In this document: piece by piece, positions 11,627 through 23,330 of the stretch
How positions within the stretch are numbered: the first letter of the stretch is position 1
How the letters are laid out: each line of letters begins with the position of its first letter
Source: Thozetella sp. PMI_491
Lineage: Eukaryota; Ascomycota; Sordariomycetes; Chaetosphaeriales; Chaetosphaeriaceae
Length of the DNA stretch: 34,773 nucleotides
Direction of reading: 5' to 3'
Assembly (NCBI GenBank): GCA_021432635.1
Contig: MU270159.1
Coordinates: 1 to 34,773 of the forward strand
The notes under the pieces: model-generated
What the model was told of the DNA's origin: nothing
What the model saw: the letters and a program-made list of their open reading frames with translations, nothing else
Databases searched by the model: none
Translations under genes and position numbers: made by a program

Positions 11627-13768
11627 CTAAACAATACTGAAATCATACGTCGCATCTAGTGGGAAGTCACCAGCTAGGGCGTCTAGGTCCAAGTATCCAC
11701 CTTCCCAGAGCGAATCGTTTGCCATCGTAATCCCATCCATAATTTCGCTCAGAGGAGTGGTATCACTCGAGCCCTGCGAGGTTGGGACGGCTTCGGCGGC
11801 TCCTACTCCGGACTTCGCTAGCTCTCGTCGGCGCTTCGCTTTGTCTCTGAGCGTAGCCAACAAGGTCCATTTCTCTCCCATCAGACTTGATGTCTTGTTA
11901 ATTACCTGCCGCTGCTCTCTGCCCTTCTGTTGCTCGAAGGCCGACTCCGCTAATGCCCAGGCCCTGTCGGCACTGCCGCCAGAAGGCCTTACCGTGAGGT
12001 GCCATAGAATGTAGAGGATCGCGTGGAACTGAGGGTACATGTCGCCCGCCCAACGGAAGCTGCGCAACATGTCATCGCGCTGTATGCCGATGCCGGTCTC
12101 GACGATCTCACAGGCATCCAATAGGTTCTCCTCGGTCGCTAGTGCCGCTGCGGTTCCGTGAGGGCGGCTTCCCGCCCGCATCGACTGTATCCGGGACGTT
12201 AGATCAAGCTTACGAATCCTGAGGCGTACACAGGCAGCAGCCATACGTCGGTGCGGGATGACGGTATCACAGGTTCGAAGCAAGGCCTCAGCACGGTCAC
12301 TATGCTGCTGCACCAGCTCCGCCCTCTTCTCCTCGTCGGGCACCCCTTCCGAGGAAGCCAGAAGGCGAGCAAGCGCCTGGGACATCCTAGTCGTCTCCTC
12401 CATAAGAAGAGGCAGGGACATGTCCGTCCATTCTTGTCGAGAGGGTGGCAGCTCGCGCATATCAGGCTCTAGATCGCTGTCATTCACGTTGAGCGGAAGT
12501 CGGGTCGTGGCAGCAATCTCGCCGGAGAGTATAGTGATGCCGTGGTCCTCTGCCGCCCGTAGGTCTTGGGTGACCATCTGCCACCAGATACGGCGGCGCC
12601 TCTCTACCTCGAACGGCGAGAGGGGGAAGTCGGCACCATCGCGGTGAAGACCGATGGACATGGCAGCTCGCATGATGAGCCCCCATAGCAGCCACATCGA
12701 GCGCCCAGTGTTGTGCGCCCGTGCCGTTCTCTGACATGGCCCACCACGATTAGCAGCGACCTTTCCTCCTAGGAGAGTACTGGTTCACCCACCAAGAATA
12801 GCACCACTGCTTCGAGGACCATGAGGGTTGGTTTCTCGAAGAAGTTGGCTTGCACAAGCGACCGCTCCAGCCCTAACTTGAACTGTGCGAGCGCCACGGC
12901 TTTGTCTCTTTTCAGCATACCTTGGATCTCCTCCGGCGTGAGGCTGATCGCTGCGGAGAAGAAGATGCTGTTCAATAGACAGCTCACCTCCGGAGCCCAG
13001 CTATCCTTCTGGCCGATGGCGGTAAACAGCGTGACCTGGCTGGAGGGAATGTGCAGTACCCTGACCGACGGGTCGACGTTTTGCAGAAATGCCTGCCATA
13101 GTTGCATGCATTGCCAGGTGGACGGCGGCTCCTCAGCAACAGAGCGAAGCTGCGAGCCAGGCGCATACGCCAGAGAGAGCAGACTGATGGACGGAGCTGA
13201 TGACAGAGTCTCTGCTGCTGCCTCCCCTTGCGCCGCTAGCAGAGACCGTATGTCTTTCTCCTATAGCGTGTTGGTTGCACATGCCAGCTTAGGACAGAAT
13301 GGGGTAACTTGCCTCTTCAATTACGCGAGAGAGAAGCGTATCGTTTACATAGTGAGAAGAATAACCGCCAGTGACGAGCGCTTCGTCCACGGGCTGGCTG
13401 TCGCCTGTCGCGTTTTTTGGCGTGCTTTCACGTTCAAGGCCTGGTGAGGGGACGTCCTGCGCGGGTTTGCTGGCTGAGCCGCTTTCTGCTACGGCAACAA
13501 GAGTCCGCTCCAGCTGCCCAAGGCGGGCTGAGATATCCGCAATCGTGGTTCGGGGATGGCGTTGAACCGGCTTGTCGCTCGATGGGTAGCAGCATAAGAC
13601 ACCGGTCTTCGTGCACACAGAGCAAGGTAGCTTCCTGTCGCATCGCACCTTTCTACGGTGGCATACCATGCAGGACCTATCGGCAGGCTTCGTGATTCGT
13701 GTGGGCCGCGGTGGGGGCGTGCCTCGGGGGTCCTCGCCCTCCGTCCCCCAAATCTCTTCGTTCTCCAT
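11627..13768 (-). CDS. Zn(II)2Cys6 fungal transcription factor
   Basis: Three exons, 13768-13325, 13260-12793 and 12730-11627, give 671 residues. The zinc cluster at residues 33-59 is CX2CX6CX5CX2CX6C (Cys 33, 36, 43, 49, 52, 59), followed by a linker and a short heptad-like coiled coil (ISARLGQLERTLVAV). The middle region matches the fungal-specific transcription factor domain: LWQAFLQNVDPSVRVLHIPS, then MRAAMSIGLHRDGADF and the WQM..DLRAAEDHG region. Intron 2 (62 bp, GTGGGT..CAG) is forced by frame. Intron 1 is less certain: I chose GTAATT..TAG (phase 0), but a GTTACC donor with a later AG would also keep frame. The start at 13768 is the Met nearest the zinc cluster; the frame is open further upstream to about 14065. 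A nuclear regulator; its target is unknown, the neighbouring monooxygenase being the obvious candidate. Confidence 0.88.
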
Positions 13769-15471
13769 TGTGCGGCCTATGGTTTGGATCGTTTGGCCTA
13801 CGGTCCGGCCGGCGCTGGTGGTGGCAGGTACGCACGGTTCTTTGCTTTGTGTTTCTGGCGTGCCGTTGTCAGACCAAGGATCTGCGGATCCAGCAGCACG
13901 TGAGCCGCCAGAGCCGCAATGGACTGGGTCTATGCGACAGGCCTGAAAATACGCGGTACCGTGAGGGACTTTTGCATGGCGGGGTCCGCCCTTATTCGCC
14001 CACCAAACCGGCGAGTTCAGCGATGCACCTGGCGCCAACTCGTTGTGATACACAGTATACCTCACTTATCATTCCGGCGAAGCACCAAGATTGGATTTCA
14101 GTCTGCGTCCATCGGAGTTTGAGGTATCCAGACATCGCAAGTCCGCATCGACTCGGATCGGTTCAGGGCGAAAAATACCCAACTAAAATCCGCGCAGAAA
14201 ACAATTCTGTCCAGAGTCGAGTCAGCTTCCATATGTGCCCTTGTCTGGCGTAGGCATTTGCCATACTAGGCAAGGCGATAGCCTCTTCCCGCAGAGAACG
14301 AAGCCTCATGCTACCCACCATATCATATTGGTGGCATGCGGGGTTTTAGCATTGCTCCCACTCTGGACCATTGCTTTCCAAATTCCAAGAGCGACGGGCT
14401 GTACTTCGAACAAAGAAGATCTAGAATCGTACCATCTAGCTGCCTTGGTATGGGCGGAAAAGCCACCCGCCCTTGGTCTAGACCAAGACTAAGACAAAGA
14501 ATCTGATCATCTCACAACGCTAGAAGCTGAAACGAACAATCGATCTTGTTACTGGGCGGGAGATCGGCATGATGCTGTCCATTCCCTAGGTTCGGTTGCG
14601 ATGCTTCTGAGCTCTCATTATGCAAGGCAACGTAGGTATCGTGCATGTTGAATGTAAGGCATCTACGTATAGCATCCGGATTCAAGATTGTGGCACCATT
14701 CCCCACGGCCCAGCCTCTAGTATTTGGCAGCCGCTAAATGAAAGCAATTTCGATCTAGATCTGGCATCCCGCCAAGCTAAAGGTAGACTAGAGAAGGGTC
14801 CCGACAATCCGGATGTCCGCTTGCCGGCGGCAACTAGTTGGCGAGGTCTTGTTTTGCCGGTAGCAGGAGCCAGGCGTAGGCGAGCCATCCGCTTTTCTTT
14901 GTCTCTTGCGGTCTAGGCGTCCCCCTTGGTTTAACTGGCTTGAGTGACGCTAGCATCCAACCTGTCGGATCTCCCTCTTCAGCCCATGGAATTTGTAGCT
15001 ATTCCCAGGGGACGGGATGCTGACCGTCCGAACGGGTAGTACCTCCGGCGCTTGGGAGGCGCCAGTGCTGTAGTTCAATGATTATGGGCCGACAACCACT
15101 CTGCCGGGTTGCAATGGCACGTGGCTTACCGCTTTGTGAACTGGATCGCTCCCGCCCTGATTCTCCTTGGAGGTGCATCGGGTTCATTATTGGATATTAG
15201 AGCTAGCTACGGTCTTCCTGGCGCATTAGTCTTGTGGGCTGTCCGCCCGTATAATAGAAGGGCCCTAGACCCCGTAATTAGGAGATCGTGGAGTCAGAAT
15301 ACCCGCTGCCATCGCCTGAGCAACTCGAATTTAGGGCCTAAGCTCACCCAGCGGGACTGGATTTGGACGAACGAGGCTAACTATCTGCTTCCCTCTACGC
15401 CACTGCTTAGTACTTGTCCTCTTCTTCACATTGTAGCGTTTCATCTCACCTTCTTCCGAATTTTTGCTATT
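13769..15471. promoter_or_regulatory. Long divergent intergenic region
   Basis: About 1.7 kb between the regulator (minus) and the protease (plus), so it carries both promoters. Short open frames occur on both strands but none has a recognisable domain, a signal peptide or convincing splice partners. A pyrimidine-rich stretch around 15386-15463 (ctgcttccctctacg, then cttgtcctcttcttc) precedes the protease start, as is common at fungal promoters. Confidence 0.45.
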
Positions 15472-17653
15472 ATGCGGAGTGCTTGGTTTCTCGGCTGCGT
15501 TGGAGTGGCTCAAGCCGCTGGCCCGGGCTTCCTCCGATTTCCCATCGCCGTCAAAAGCCCTGCTGCGCAGAGCTCAGGAGCCTCCAAGAGGCAAAATGCT
15601 GTCGACTTGACCCGCGCCTTTTTGGGAGCCGCCTACACCATCGAGGTTCAATTAGGCACGCCAGAACAGACAGTATCGGTTCAACTCGATTCAGGCTCGT
15701 CAGAACTCTGGGTGAACCCCAACTGCTCTAATTACCCCGGCTTGGAGAATTGGTGTAAATCACAGGGCTTCTTCAACAGCTCCACCTCTTCCACATTTAA
15801 CAATACAGGCCCGGATGGCAGCATTGTGTACGGCGGCGGCAACGTAACGTTTAGATATGCTACGGACAACGTCCGCGTGGGTTGTAGGTAGCCACCAGGA
15901 AACCATTTCCATCTACACTGCTGGGTGATTGGACTAACCACTCTACGGCAGCTACGAAAGTTATTAGGCAGAGGTTTGGTGTAGCAACAGACAGCTATAC
16001 CGAACAATTCGGGATTCTAGGCATCGCACCGTACATGTATCCAGCATGCTCCGACCCATATTGCCAAGCGTATCTGGACAAGTATGCGCCTCGCTATCCT
16101 TTCTTCATCGAAAGCCTGGTCAGCCAGGGCTTCATCGCTAGTCAGGCCTTTTCCTTGGACCTTCGAAGCATCGAAAACCCAACAGGCTCTCTCATCTACG
16201 GGGGCATCGATACTGGCAAATACATTGGCGAATTGGAAAAGTTGCCAATCCCTTCGCCGTCTCAAACTCCAGATGGATCGATCAGGTGCGTACCGAAGCA
16301 TTGCCGTGAGCAGCTTAGGCTGAGAAAGTAAATGGCAGTCGATGAGTGCAGGGACTAATTGAATATAGGTACTGGGTCAGTTTGGACTCTGTTTCGACCA
16401 ACAACGCTCTTCTCAGCAATGGCAGTATCGTTGCGATCCTCGATAGTGGTAGCACATTGACACGGCTTCCGCCCTACTTACATCATGCCATCGCCCAGAG
16501 CATTCCGACCTCCCAGCTCCTCTCGGGCAACTCGGGACTTTATACTGTGAACTGCTCGATGATGGATGTGGATGCCACGGTGGACTTCAAGTTTGGAGGA
16601 AAGGTGATCCAGGTCGCCTACAAGGATATCATCTACATTGGGGGCTATCAGTTCTGCTTGGTTGGCACAGTTCCTGCCCAAGGTACGTTATACTTTCAGC
16701 GGCGGCCTCAAAGGCAGCAGTTCCAAATGCTGTGCTAATACGCTCAAGACGACTTTTACATTCTCGCCGACAGCTTCTTGCGGGCCGCCTATGTTGTCTT
16801 CGACATAGACCAGATGAATATTCATATGGCGCAGGCGGCTGATTGCGGCACCAATATCATGGCCATTGGCTCTGGCGCAGACGCCGTACCATCCGTAGTA
16901 GGAGAATGTACCAGCTCAGTCAAGTCCACGTCGTCCTCGGTAAGCGTTTCTACATCATCCGATTCTGCTCTTCTGTCAACTTCGACGGCGCTGTCGAATT
17001 CCTCTACGCCTGTATCATCCACCGAAGTACTTGTCTTATCTACCCCATCATCAACTTCCTCCACGACGTGGACTTCACCCATTACACCAGGCTCTTCTAC
17101 CTCCTTGGATTATTCTATCCTTCCCAGCTCCTCTTCGCTTTTAAGCTCCTTTACAACCCAGTCGATTGGTTCCGTGGAGGATACCTCTACAATTCAAGAC
17201 ACAAACTCAACGGTGATTCAGAAACTTCGTTCGACTCCCCGTTCCACATCTCATATCTCATCCTCTTCGTCCAAACCAACCTCGTCAACTAAGAAAACTT
17301 CGTCTTCCATGACAACTTCTATACGCAAGATTAGCTCTTCTACGTCTAAACCGAAATCCTCCTCAAAGCCGACACCCTCTTCAAAAACAACATCCTCGAC
17401 AAAGGTCTCTAGCAGCGCAGTAGCGACCTGCAAAGCTACCATTGTCGTTACTGTCACCAAAGTACACACTACAACTACAACAAAACCGATGGCTTCGACC
17501 TCTTCCTCTACAAAGTCTACATCGACGTCCACGAAGCGCACAACATCTTCTATGAAAGGGAAATCATCAACTACTAAGTCTCCTTCCTGTCGCACAACGG
17601 TTACCGAGACCAAAACGGCAATATCGACAAAGATCATTACAAAGACTAAATAG
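15472..17653 (+). CDS. Secreted aspartic protease (A1, yapsin-like) with Ser/Thr-rich tail
   Basis: Four exons, 15472-15883, 15952-16285, 16369-16682 and 16749-17653, close in frame to 654 residues. Introns are 68, 83 and 66 bp, each with a CTAAC-like branch. Residues 1-16 form a short signal peptide ending AQA-A. KR at 39-40 is a likely Kex2 pro-peptide site. Both catalytic motifs are present: DSGSSELW at 73-80 and DSGSTLT at 274-280. DSG in both lobes rather than DTG at the first resembles OPSB/yapsin-type enzymes. The fold ends near FDIDQMNIHMAQA. About 270 residues of Ser/Thr/Lys repeats follow, probably heavily O-glycosylated. No hydrophobic GPI tail is visible at the C-terminus, unlike true yapsins. 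An in-frame ATG at 15109 exists, but starting there would bury the signal peptide. Expected at the cell surface or secreted. Confidence 0.88.
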
Positions 17654-18016
17654 AGACAAAATACTACCGTGTTGACACGGAGTTTTATGCTGGAGCATAC
17701 GCGGATATAGAGAATCACATGAATTGACTTTTATAGCAGGCGGGCCACGCGTTGTTTGGGCAATTTTTGCCGGAGAAGAGAGCCAAGTGAAAAGAAATAT
17801 TTCCGATACCATTTTGACGACGACTTATTTTGTGCTCAGACACTTTGGGTATAGGCTAGAGCAGATACCAAATAACAACTTATAAGCCACTATCCGTCCT
17901 ACCTAGTAAGACTTGATTTCGTGCACACCTGCCGCGCCACACAGGACAGTTGCTTGTAACCATTTTGACCATGGGAACCAGTTTGCAGTTGACTGCCTCA
18001 TTTCCGTGCCGAAACC
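17654..18016. other. Convergent 3' spacer
   Basis: Separates the 3' ends of the protease and the ankyrin gene. No gene seen; it should hold both transcription end regions. Confidence 0.5.
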
Positions 18017-20435
18017 CTACATAAGATCCAGGAAAATCCCGACAAGCTCGTCATTTCCCTGCTCTGCAGCAAGGTCCAATGGTGATCTTCCCTGTTGATC
18101 CTGGACCTCAAGATTCACTCGTCCTGTGTTGAGAAATAAGCGCACCACCTCGGTGTGATTCAGGGATATAGCCTCCAAGAGCGCATTCCGTTTGCCATCA
18201 AACTTGAGGTTGATATCAGCACCGTGATCCAGGAGATAAGAGATCATTTCAGTGTCGTTATCGGTGGCTTTTACCACTGCCGACACTAGCGGAAGTGTCC
18301 TTCCTGGCGTGTTGACGCCTAGCCCGGCTCCCACCAGCAACTTAACGGACTCGAGCTGTTTCGCATCCACCGCCGCTTCCACGAGCCATTCATTGCCTTG
18401 AACCTTGGCACCACTTTCAAGCAGACACTTCAGCAATTGCGGATTTTTGACAGCACCAGAGAGAGGCAACCACTCCCCTTTGAGATTGGGATCGGCGCCG
18501 TGAGACAGTAGAATCTCAACTAGTTCCAGTTGGTTGTCCCGAATCGCTGTGGTGAGTGGTGTCAAGCCTTCGCTGTTCTTCTCGTTAGGGTCCAACTTCT
18601 TTTCAAGGAGATACTCAACCACCTCCTTGCTCTTCGCCGCTACGGAATTCTCCAATAGTCCCTTGTGTCTTTCCAGTTTCACGCCGCTATCCACCAGCTG
18701 CATGAAGATCTCTGGCTTTCCGTACGCCCATGATAAAGGAGACTCTGGAGGTGGCAGATTGGGATCCGCGCCATACTTCAATAGCAGCGACACCTGCGCG
18801 GGTTTATTCCAATAAACAGCAAGTGATAATGGCGAGAAGCCATCTGGCCGCCTCTCATTTGGCCTTGCACCATGCTCGAGAAGGACTGCCATCGCTTCTA
18901 CAAAATTGCGGCTCTGTTCAACTGTAGCAATGAGAGGCGTCGATCCACCATGTGTAAACTTTCGGCTTGGATCTGCCCCGTGACCCAGCAGCAACCTGAT
19001 CATGTCGACAGCGTTTCCGGCTACCGCCATTCCTAGAAGGGAAAGTTCACGGGGAATTTCGACTTCCAGGTCCGCGCCGTACTCGAGAAGGAGAGTTGCT
19101 TGAGCAATGCGTTTCCACCACACGGCTAGCCCAAGGGGCGTGAACCCGTCGCGGCGGGAAATCGCGGGATCGGCGCCGTAGGAAAGCAGAAGGCGGGTGC
19201 CGTCGACGAAATTGCGATTCTGCTCGGCAGTAGCAATCAAGGGTGTGCTCTCTCTCTCCGGATCCGCAAAATTAGGGTCCGCACCGAACTCCAAGAGCAG
19301 CTGCATGGTTGCCAAGTCCCCACGTGCCGCAGCCTCAATGAGAGCGACCTTGGGCGTAGTGTTCGGCGACACACCCCGATCGAGAAGCTGTTCTACAACT
19401 TTGTGCTTCTTACCCTCCACGGCAAGGAGTAGAGCCTTTTGAAGGCTTGCAGGGTTGGAAGAGGAGGGATTGGAAGGGTGGCGACGCTTCATCCGTGCGG
19501 GATCCGCCTTTATACGGGCAACACTTAGCTTAGGCCTAACGGTAAGCTCGGGCTGAACAAGCGTCTTGGGCTCCACATCTATAGCCTCCGAGTTGGTGTC
19601 TTGCTTCTTGACCTCTTCTTCAAATACGAGTCTGGAGTACTTTTCGTTAGCCCCGAGTTCGCTGTTGCTCCTTGATGTTAAACATTCAGGGTTTCACTTG
19701 CCTCTTGGGGTCCTGTAGCTCTCGAGTTATTTCGACAACACCTGCGAATCCGGGACTCTGGATGGAAGTGTCGTCAAGTTCGGGGAGTTCATCATCCTTC
19801 AGTGATGTATCCTCCAGCTCGGGCTGGCTTGAAACTTCTGGCACATCACCCTCTCCACCAAGATCCGCGGCTAGCTTGAGGTATTCAGGTGCGACTAGGA
19901 CATTTTGGTCTTGAGGAACCCTGATAGTCGTTAATTTTGTAAACTAATATTAGAAACTATATAATGGTGAGTGATCATACCAACTAAATACTAGCATGCT
20001 CATCTTGAGAGCATCGCGGTTCATACGCAGCGAATTCTGAATCTTGGCGATGTCCTTGTCTGCGAAAACCATCGCCCACACCTGCTGGAGCTTCGCCACT
20101 GTTCCAGGCCTCTTATGCTCGAAGAGCTTTTGGAGCAGTCGGCTAAGCGCGAGGAAGTCCTCGACTGTCTGGCTGAACTTTTTCTCCAGCTCGGCGAGGA
20201 CATCAGGTGGGAACTGTGTCGCTGCCTTAAGGAACTCAGTGAGTCCTACCTCGATAGAGGTGATGATGCGGCAAACCTCAAGGAACTCGAGACCAAGGTC
20301 GCGAAATCCACGGGGCTGTTGCTTCGGCTTAACCTGGCCGATGAACTCTGTCATCTGTGTCGAAATGCTGCTACCGAGATGTGCAGCCCGCTGGCACTGC
20401 TGCAGAAGCGACTCCTTCTCTCGGGTGGACGCCAT
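18017..20435 (-). CDS. Ankyrin-repeat protein with helical N-terminal domain
   Basis: Model: exons 20435-19981, 19920-19702 and 19631-18017, 762 residues. Exon 1 is an all-helical region of about 150 residues (RMNRDALKMSMLVFSW near its end). It resembles the N-terminal domains of fungal STAND/NLR-type and ankyrin signalling proteins. Residues about 155-275 are acidic and low-complexity. From about 285 to the C-terminus there are roughly 15 ankyrin repeats (for example LLLEFGADPNFADP, ILLSHGADPNLKGE). Two neighbouring blocks, each starting TPLIAT.EQ.RNFV, look like an internal duplication. There is no NACHT or NB-ARC domain between the N-terminal domain and the repeats. Intron 1 (60 bp, GTATGA..CAG) is sound. 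Intron 2 is best explained by a GC donor (AG|GCAAGT at 19701) and CAG at 19632, 70 bp with CTAAC; a GTGAAA donor at 19697 with an AAG acceptor is the alternative. A role in recognition or scaffolding is inference. Confidence 0.85.
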
Positions 20436-21153
20436 AATCTCTATAGAATGCAATGGTCTAAGTGGCAAGGTTAAGACACTAGATCAAGGTGAGCGAGACA
20501 GTTGTTGAAGAGAAGATTAGGTTTTCTTGCCAGTAAGGTGCAACGGGCGCACCTTTATTCATGAGGCTGTGTGGAATCCGGCCCTTTTGTATTTAAGGTG
20601 GCCGAGTCTTTGAGCAAGGTGGGATGGAGAGGCAATTCATTGGGCCAGACGCAAAGTAAGTCCGAAGGCTTGCATCGCCTGAAAACCGTACCGGGCCAAA
20701 TGAAGAGTGCTTAATGGGTGCGTTACGATATCATAGTATACCCCTGTACCGTGAAACGGCCATAGATTGCACATTAGTCCCCTCGAATGCAACTATAGGG
20801 GTTATAGGCGTACTGGAGATATACCGACTTTTTGGTAGACGATGTGGTGATAGAACACACAACGGTGCAGGCGACGCGGACTATTACGGTATCCTGATTC
20901 ATGTGACCTAATCGTGGGCCGGCGTGCAAAACCTTTGGTTAGCATGACTACGGATACTTGCTCTAATTTTCTGCTTAAGGCTTTCAGTGAGCTTCCAACG
21001 TGACGGACGAGGCTTGCCTTTAAATATACTGACCGTGATTACTTTAGACCAACGGCCGTTTCATCGCGAACAATAGCCAGCATAATTGTAGCTGCTCTTG
21101 ACCAATGCATGTTCTATAGTGGGTGTATGGAATGAATCTGGTACAGTCCAAGC
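20436..21153. other. Intergenic, ankyrin gene promoter
   Basis: About 0.7 kb upstream of the ankyrin gene and downstream of the transporter gene. No coding signal with family features and no RNA gene recognised. Confidence 0.45.
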
Positions 21154-22958
21154 TTAGACCCGACTTCTCTGCTGCCTGCTAATCCATGGTCGCTTCCACT
21201 CTAATATCTGGATCAGTGCTATAAATCCGGAAAGTAATCCTAGAGACCATGACATTGCCGACCACCCTACCAGGTCTCTCACGAGGCCAGCCCACAGAGG
21301 CCCAATGACATAGCCAATGTGCCAAACGGCGTTGAATATGCCGTACGCTTGCGCACAAAGACCGCTTCTCCCATCTACCCCTCGACGGCTCTCTTCCGCC
21401 TCCTCAACAATACGACAGACTTCTCCAAGCAGAGGGTCCATTGCTAGATCGATACCAAGCCCAATGAAAAGGAGTAGAATGAAAAACACCGCCTTCTGTT
21501 CGACTGTGTCTTGGTTGATGAATTGCATAAGAATTAGGAGGGGGCACATGATGAGAAATCCAGCCAGGACTGGCCACCGTGTCCCGACGCGGTCAGCTAG
21601 TCGCCCGATGAGCGGAGAGCCGACGGAGGGGATCATGACCGGGAGGTATATCATGCCGGCACCAAGAGAATCCCATCCCCACAAATCCTCGACAAACACT
21701 GCTAAGACGGCCTCGAGCCCGCTCAGGATGATCTCAGCTGTGAAGATATTGAAGAGCGCCATGCACATCCGCGGAGAAGCGCACAGACGAATAACCTCTG
21801 GGACACGAAAGGATTGGGTTTGGGTTGGTTCAAATTCGTAGGTTTTCCAAGGCTGTGGCGGTTCTTGATATTCTTTTTCGGTGGGTGAGACGGCACCGAG
21901 GCGCATATAACTATAGTCGTCGACGTTTTGCTCAAAATGGGAGTCGCTTTTGCTTGTCATCTTGTATGACGTCTCATTCAGTCCTCCTGCTTCTGGATTC
22001 TCCTTCATGAGGAGCCGTAGCAAGATATCGAGGGCTACGAATCCTGTCATCAGCCCGAAAACAGCATCATACCCGAACTTGGCCAGGATAGCACCGCCCA
22101 ATAGAGGTCCGAAAAAGCTGCCCATACTTAGAGCGGTACTAATCCAGCCCATGTTCTCAGCAACGTGCTCTGTCCCAGCTTGCTCAACAAGTATCACAGA
22201 GCCACTGATGTAGACAAGCGATGCGGATGCCCCTAGAAATATCCGAGAAATGACTTGTAGTGCCAGACTGTTGCCAAACCACATGAGCAATGTGGCAGCG
22301 AGCTGGTTTATGAGGGCAACAAGAAAAGGAAACTTCTTAGAACTGCATTTCCCGACCCAGTAACCCATTGGTGCTAGAACAGGATATGTCAGTCAACTCG
22401 GCTCGACTCTTCTCATGACTTGCCTGGTGATGTTATAACTAAGCTCGGGCTAAGGGGCATTTACCTGAAAGAAAGGCCGCACCGACTCCATAGACTGAAA
22501 TCAAAAAAGAGTTCCATATTGCAACTATTGTGATATAACTTCTATTAGTCGAGAGAGGTCTTTCTAGTTCAATGCTAAAGAGTGAAGTACCTTTTTCCTG
22601 TGGGACGCAAGCTCGCTCACTCAAGGTAAAGGGCACTACCGGCAGAACAATTGTATAAAGAAGTGCATCCTGCGAGTGGTGAGAGTTGGGCCAATTTAGA
22701 TCGACAGGGGAAGACAAGGGCAATTAAAGGTTGAGTAGGGAGGAAACCGCAGAGGAGGGAAGCAATGAGGATGAGAGGGAACAGGAGGAGAGGCGGGGGA
22801 AGAGGGGAGAGGGGGGGGATGGGGAGAAGCCAACTGACCACCAGCTCCGAATAAGAGACCACAAGTGTGATGAACCAGGCTGAAGATCTAAAGTCGACTG
22901 GAGTCCCATCGACCGGGAAATGTATTGACATATCGGAATGGCGCTGGGTGCTCATCAT
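21154..22958 (-). CDS. MFS transporter, DHA1/vesicular-amine-transporter-like
   Basis: Four exons, 22958-22839, 22669-22591, 22524-22465 and 22373-21154, close in frame to 492 residues, the normal size for a 12-helix major facilitator. Exon 1 ends within helix 1 (WFITLVVSYSELV) and exon 2 continues it (DALLYTIVLPVVPF). Exon 3 holds helix 2 (WNSFLISVYGVGAAF). The junction to exon 4 gives FLSAPMGYWVGKCSSKK, the equivalent of motif A (usually G-x-L-A-D-R). A polar cytosolic loop lies between helices 6 and 7, followed by six more helices including LIGRLADRVGTRWPVL. Intron 1 (169 bp) is unusually long and pyrimidine-rich. The gene is divergent from homospermidine synthase across 372 bp. DHA1 transporters include yeast polyamine exporters, so polyamine export is a reasonable guess; drug or metabolite efflux is the alternative. 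Confidence 0.88.
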
Positions 22959-23330
22959 TAATCGAGAAAAAGTTCGGAATCTTCAGGTGGTAGGTGTGCG
23001 TGGGCCAAGAGGATAGGTATCGCCGCCTGATGTACCACTGTACCGGCTGCCAGATCATTATATATTTCAGGGCACAATCTCAATTCAGCAGGTATCTGGT
23101 GAGCACCTTGGGCTGACGCTTATGCGTAATCAGCGCTCAGAAGGGCAATTAGTGCCCAGAAGGCATGATTCAGCCGCATTCAATAGGTAATCCTTCCAGG
23201 CAACGTTGTGCATCCAGCATTAGCGGCACAGCATGCATCCGAAAGATGAGTAAGAATAGGTATCCTATCACCTGCACACGCATCGCCGATTTAACTTGCT
23301 GCGTCCTCCGCTAGCACTGACTTGTTGGTG
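22959..23330. promoter_or_regulatory. Shared divergent promoter, transporter / homospermidine synthase
   Basis: A 372-bp region between two divergent starts, short enough for shared control elements. No specific operator recognised. Confidence 0.5.

Noticed and set aside
13769..14065. N-terminal extension of the Zn2Cys6 regulator
   Set aside because: Open frame only; the sequence is low in family features and the Met at 13768 puts the zinc cluster near the N-terminus, as is usual.
15109..15471. Upstream in-frame extension of the aspartic protease
   Set aside because: It would place the signal peptide about 120 residues inside the protein; the ATG at 15472 gives a proper secreted precursor.
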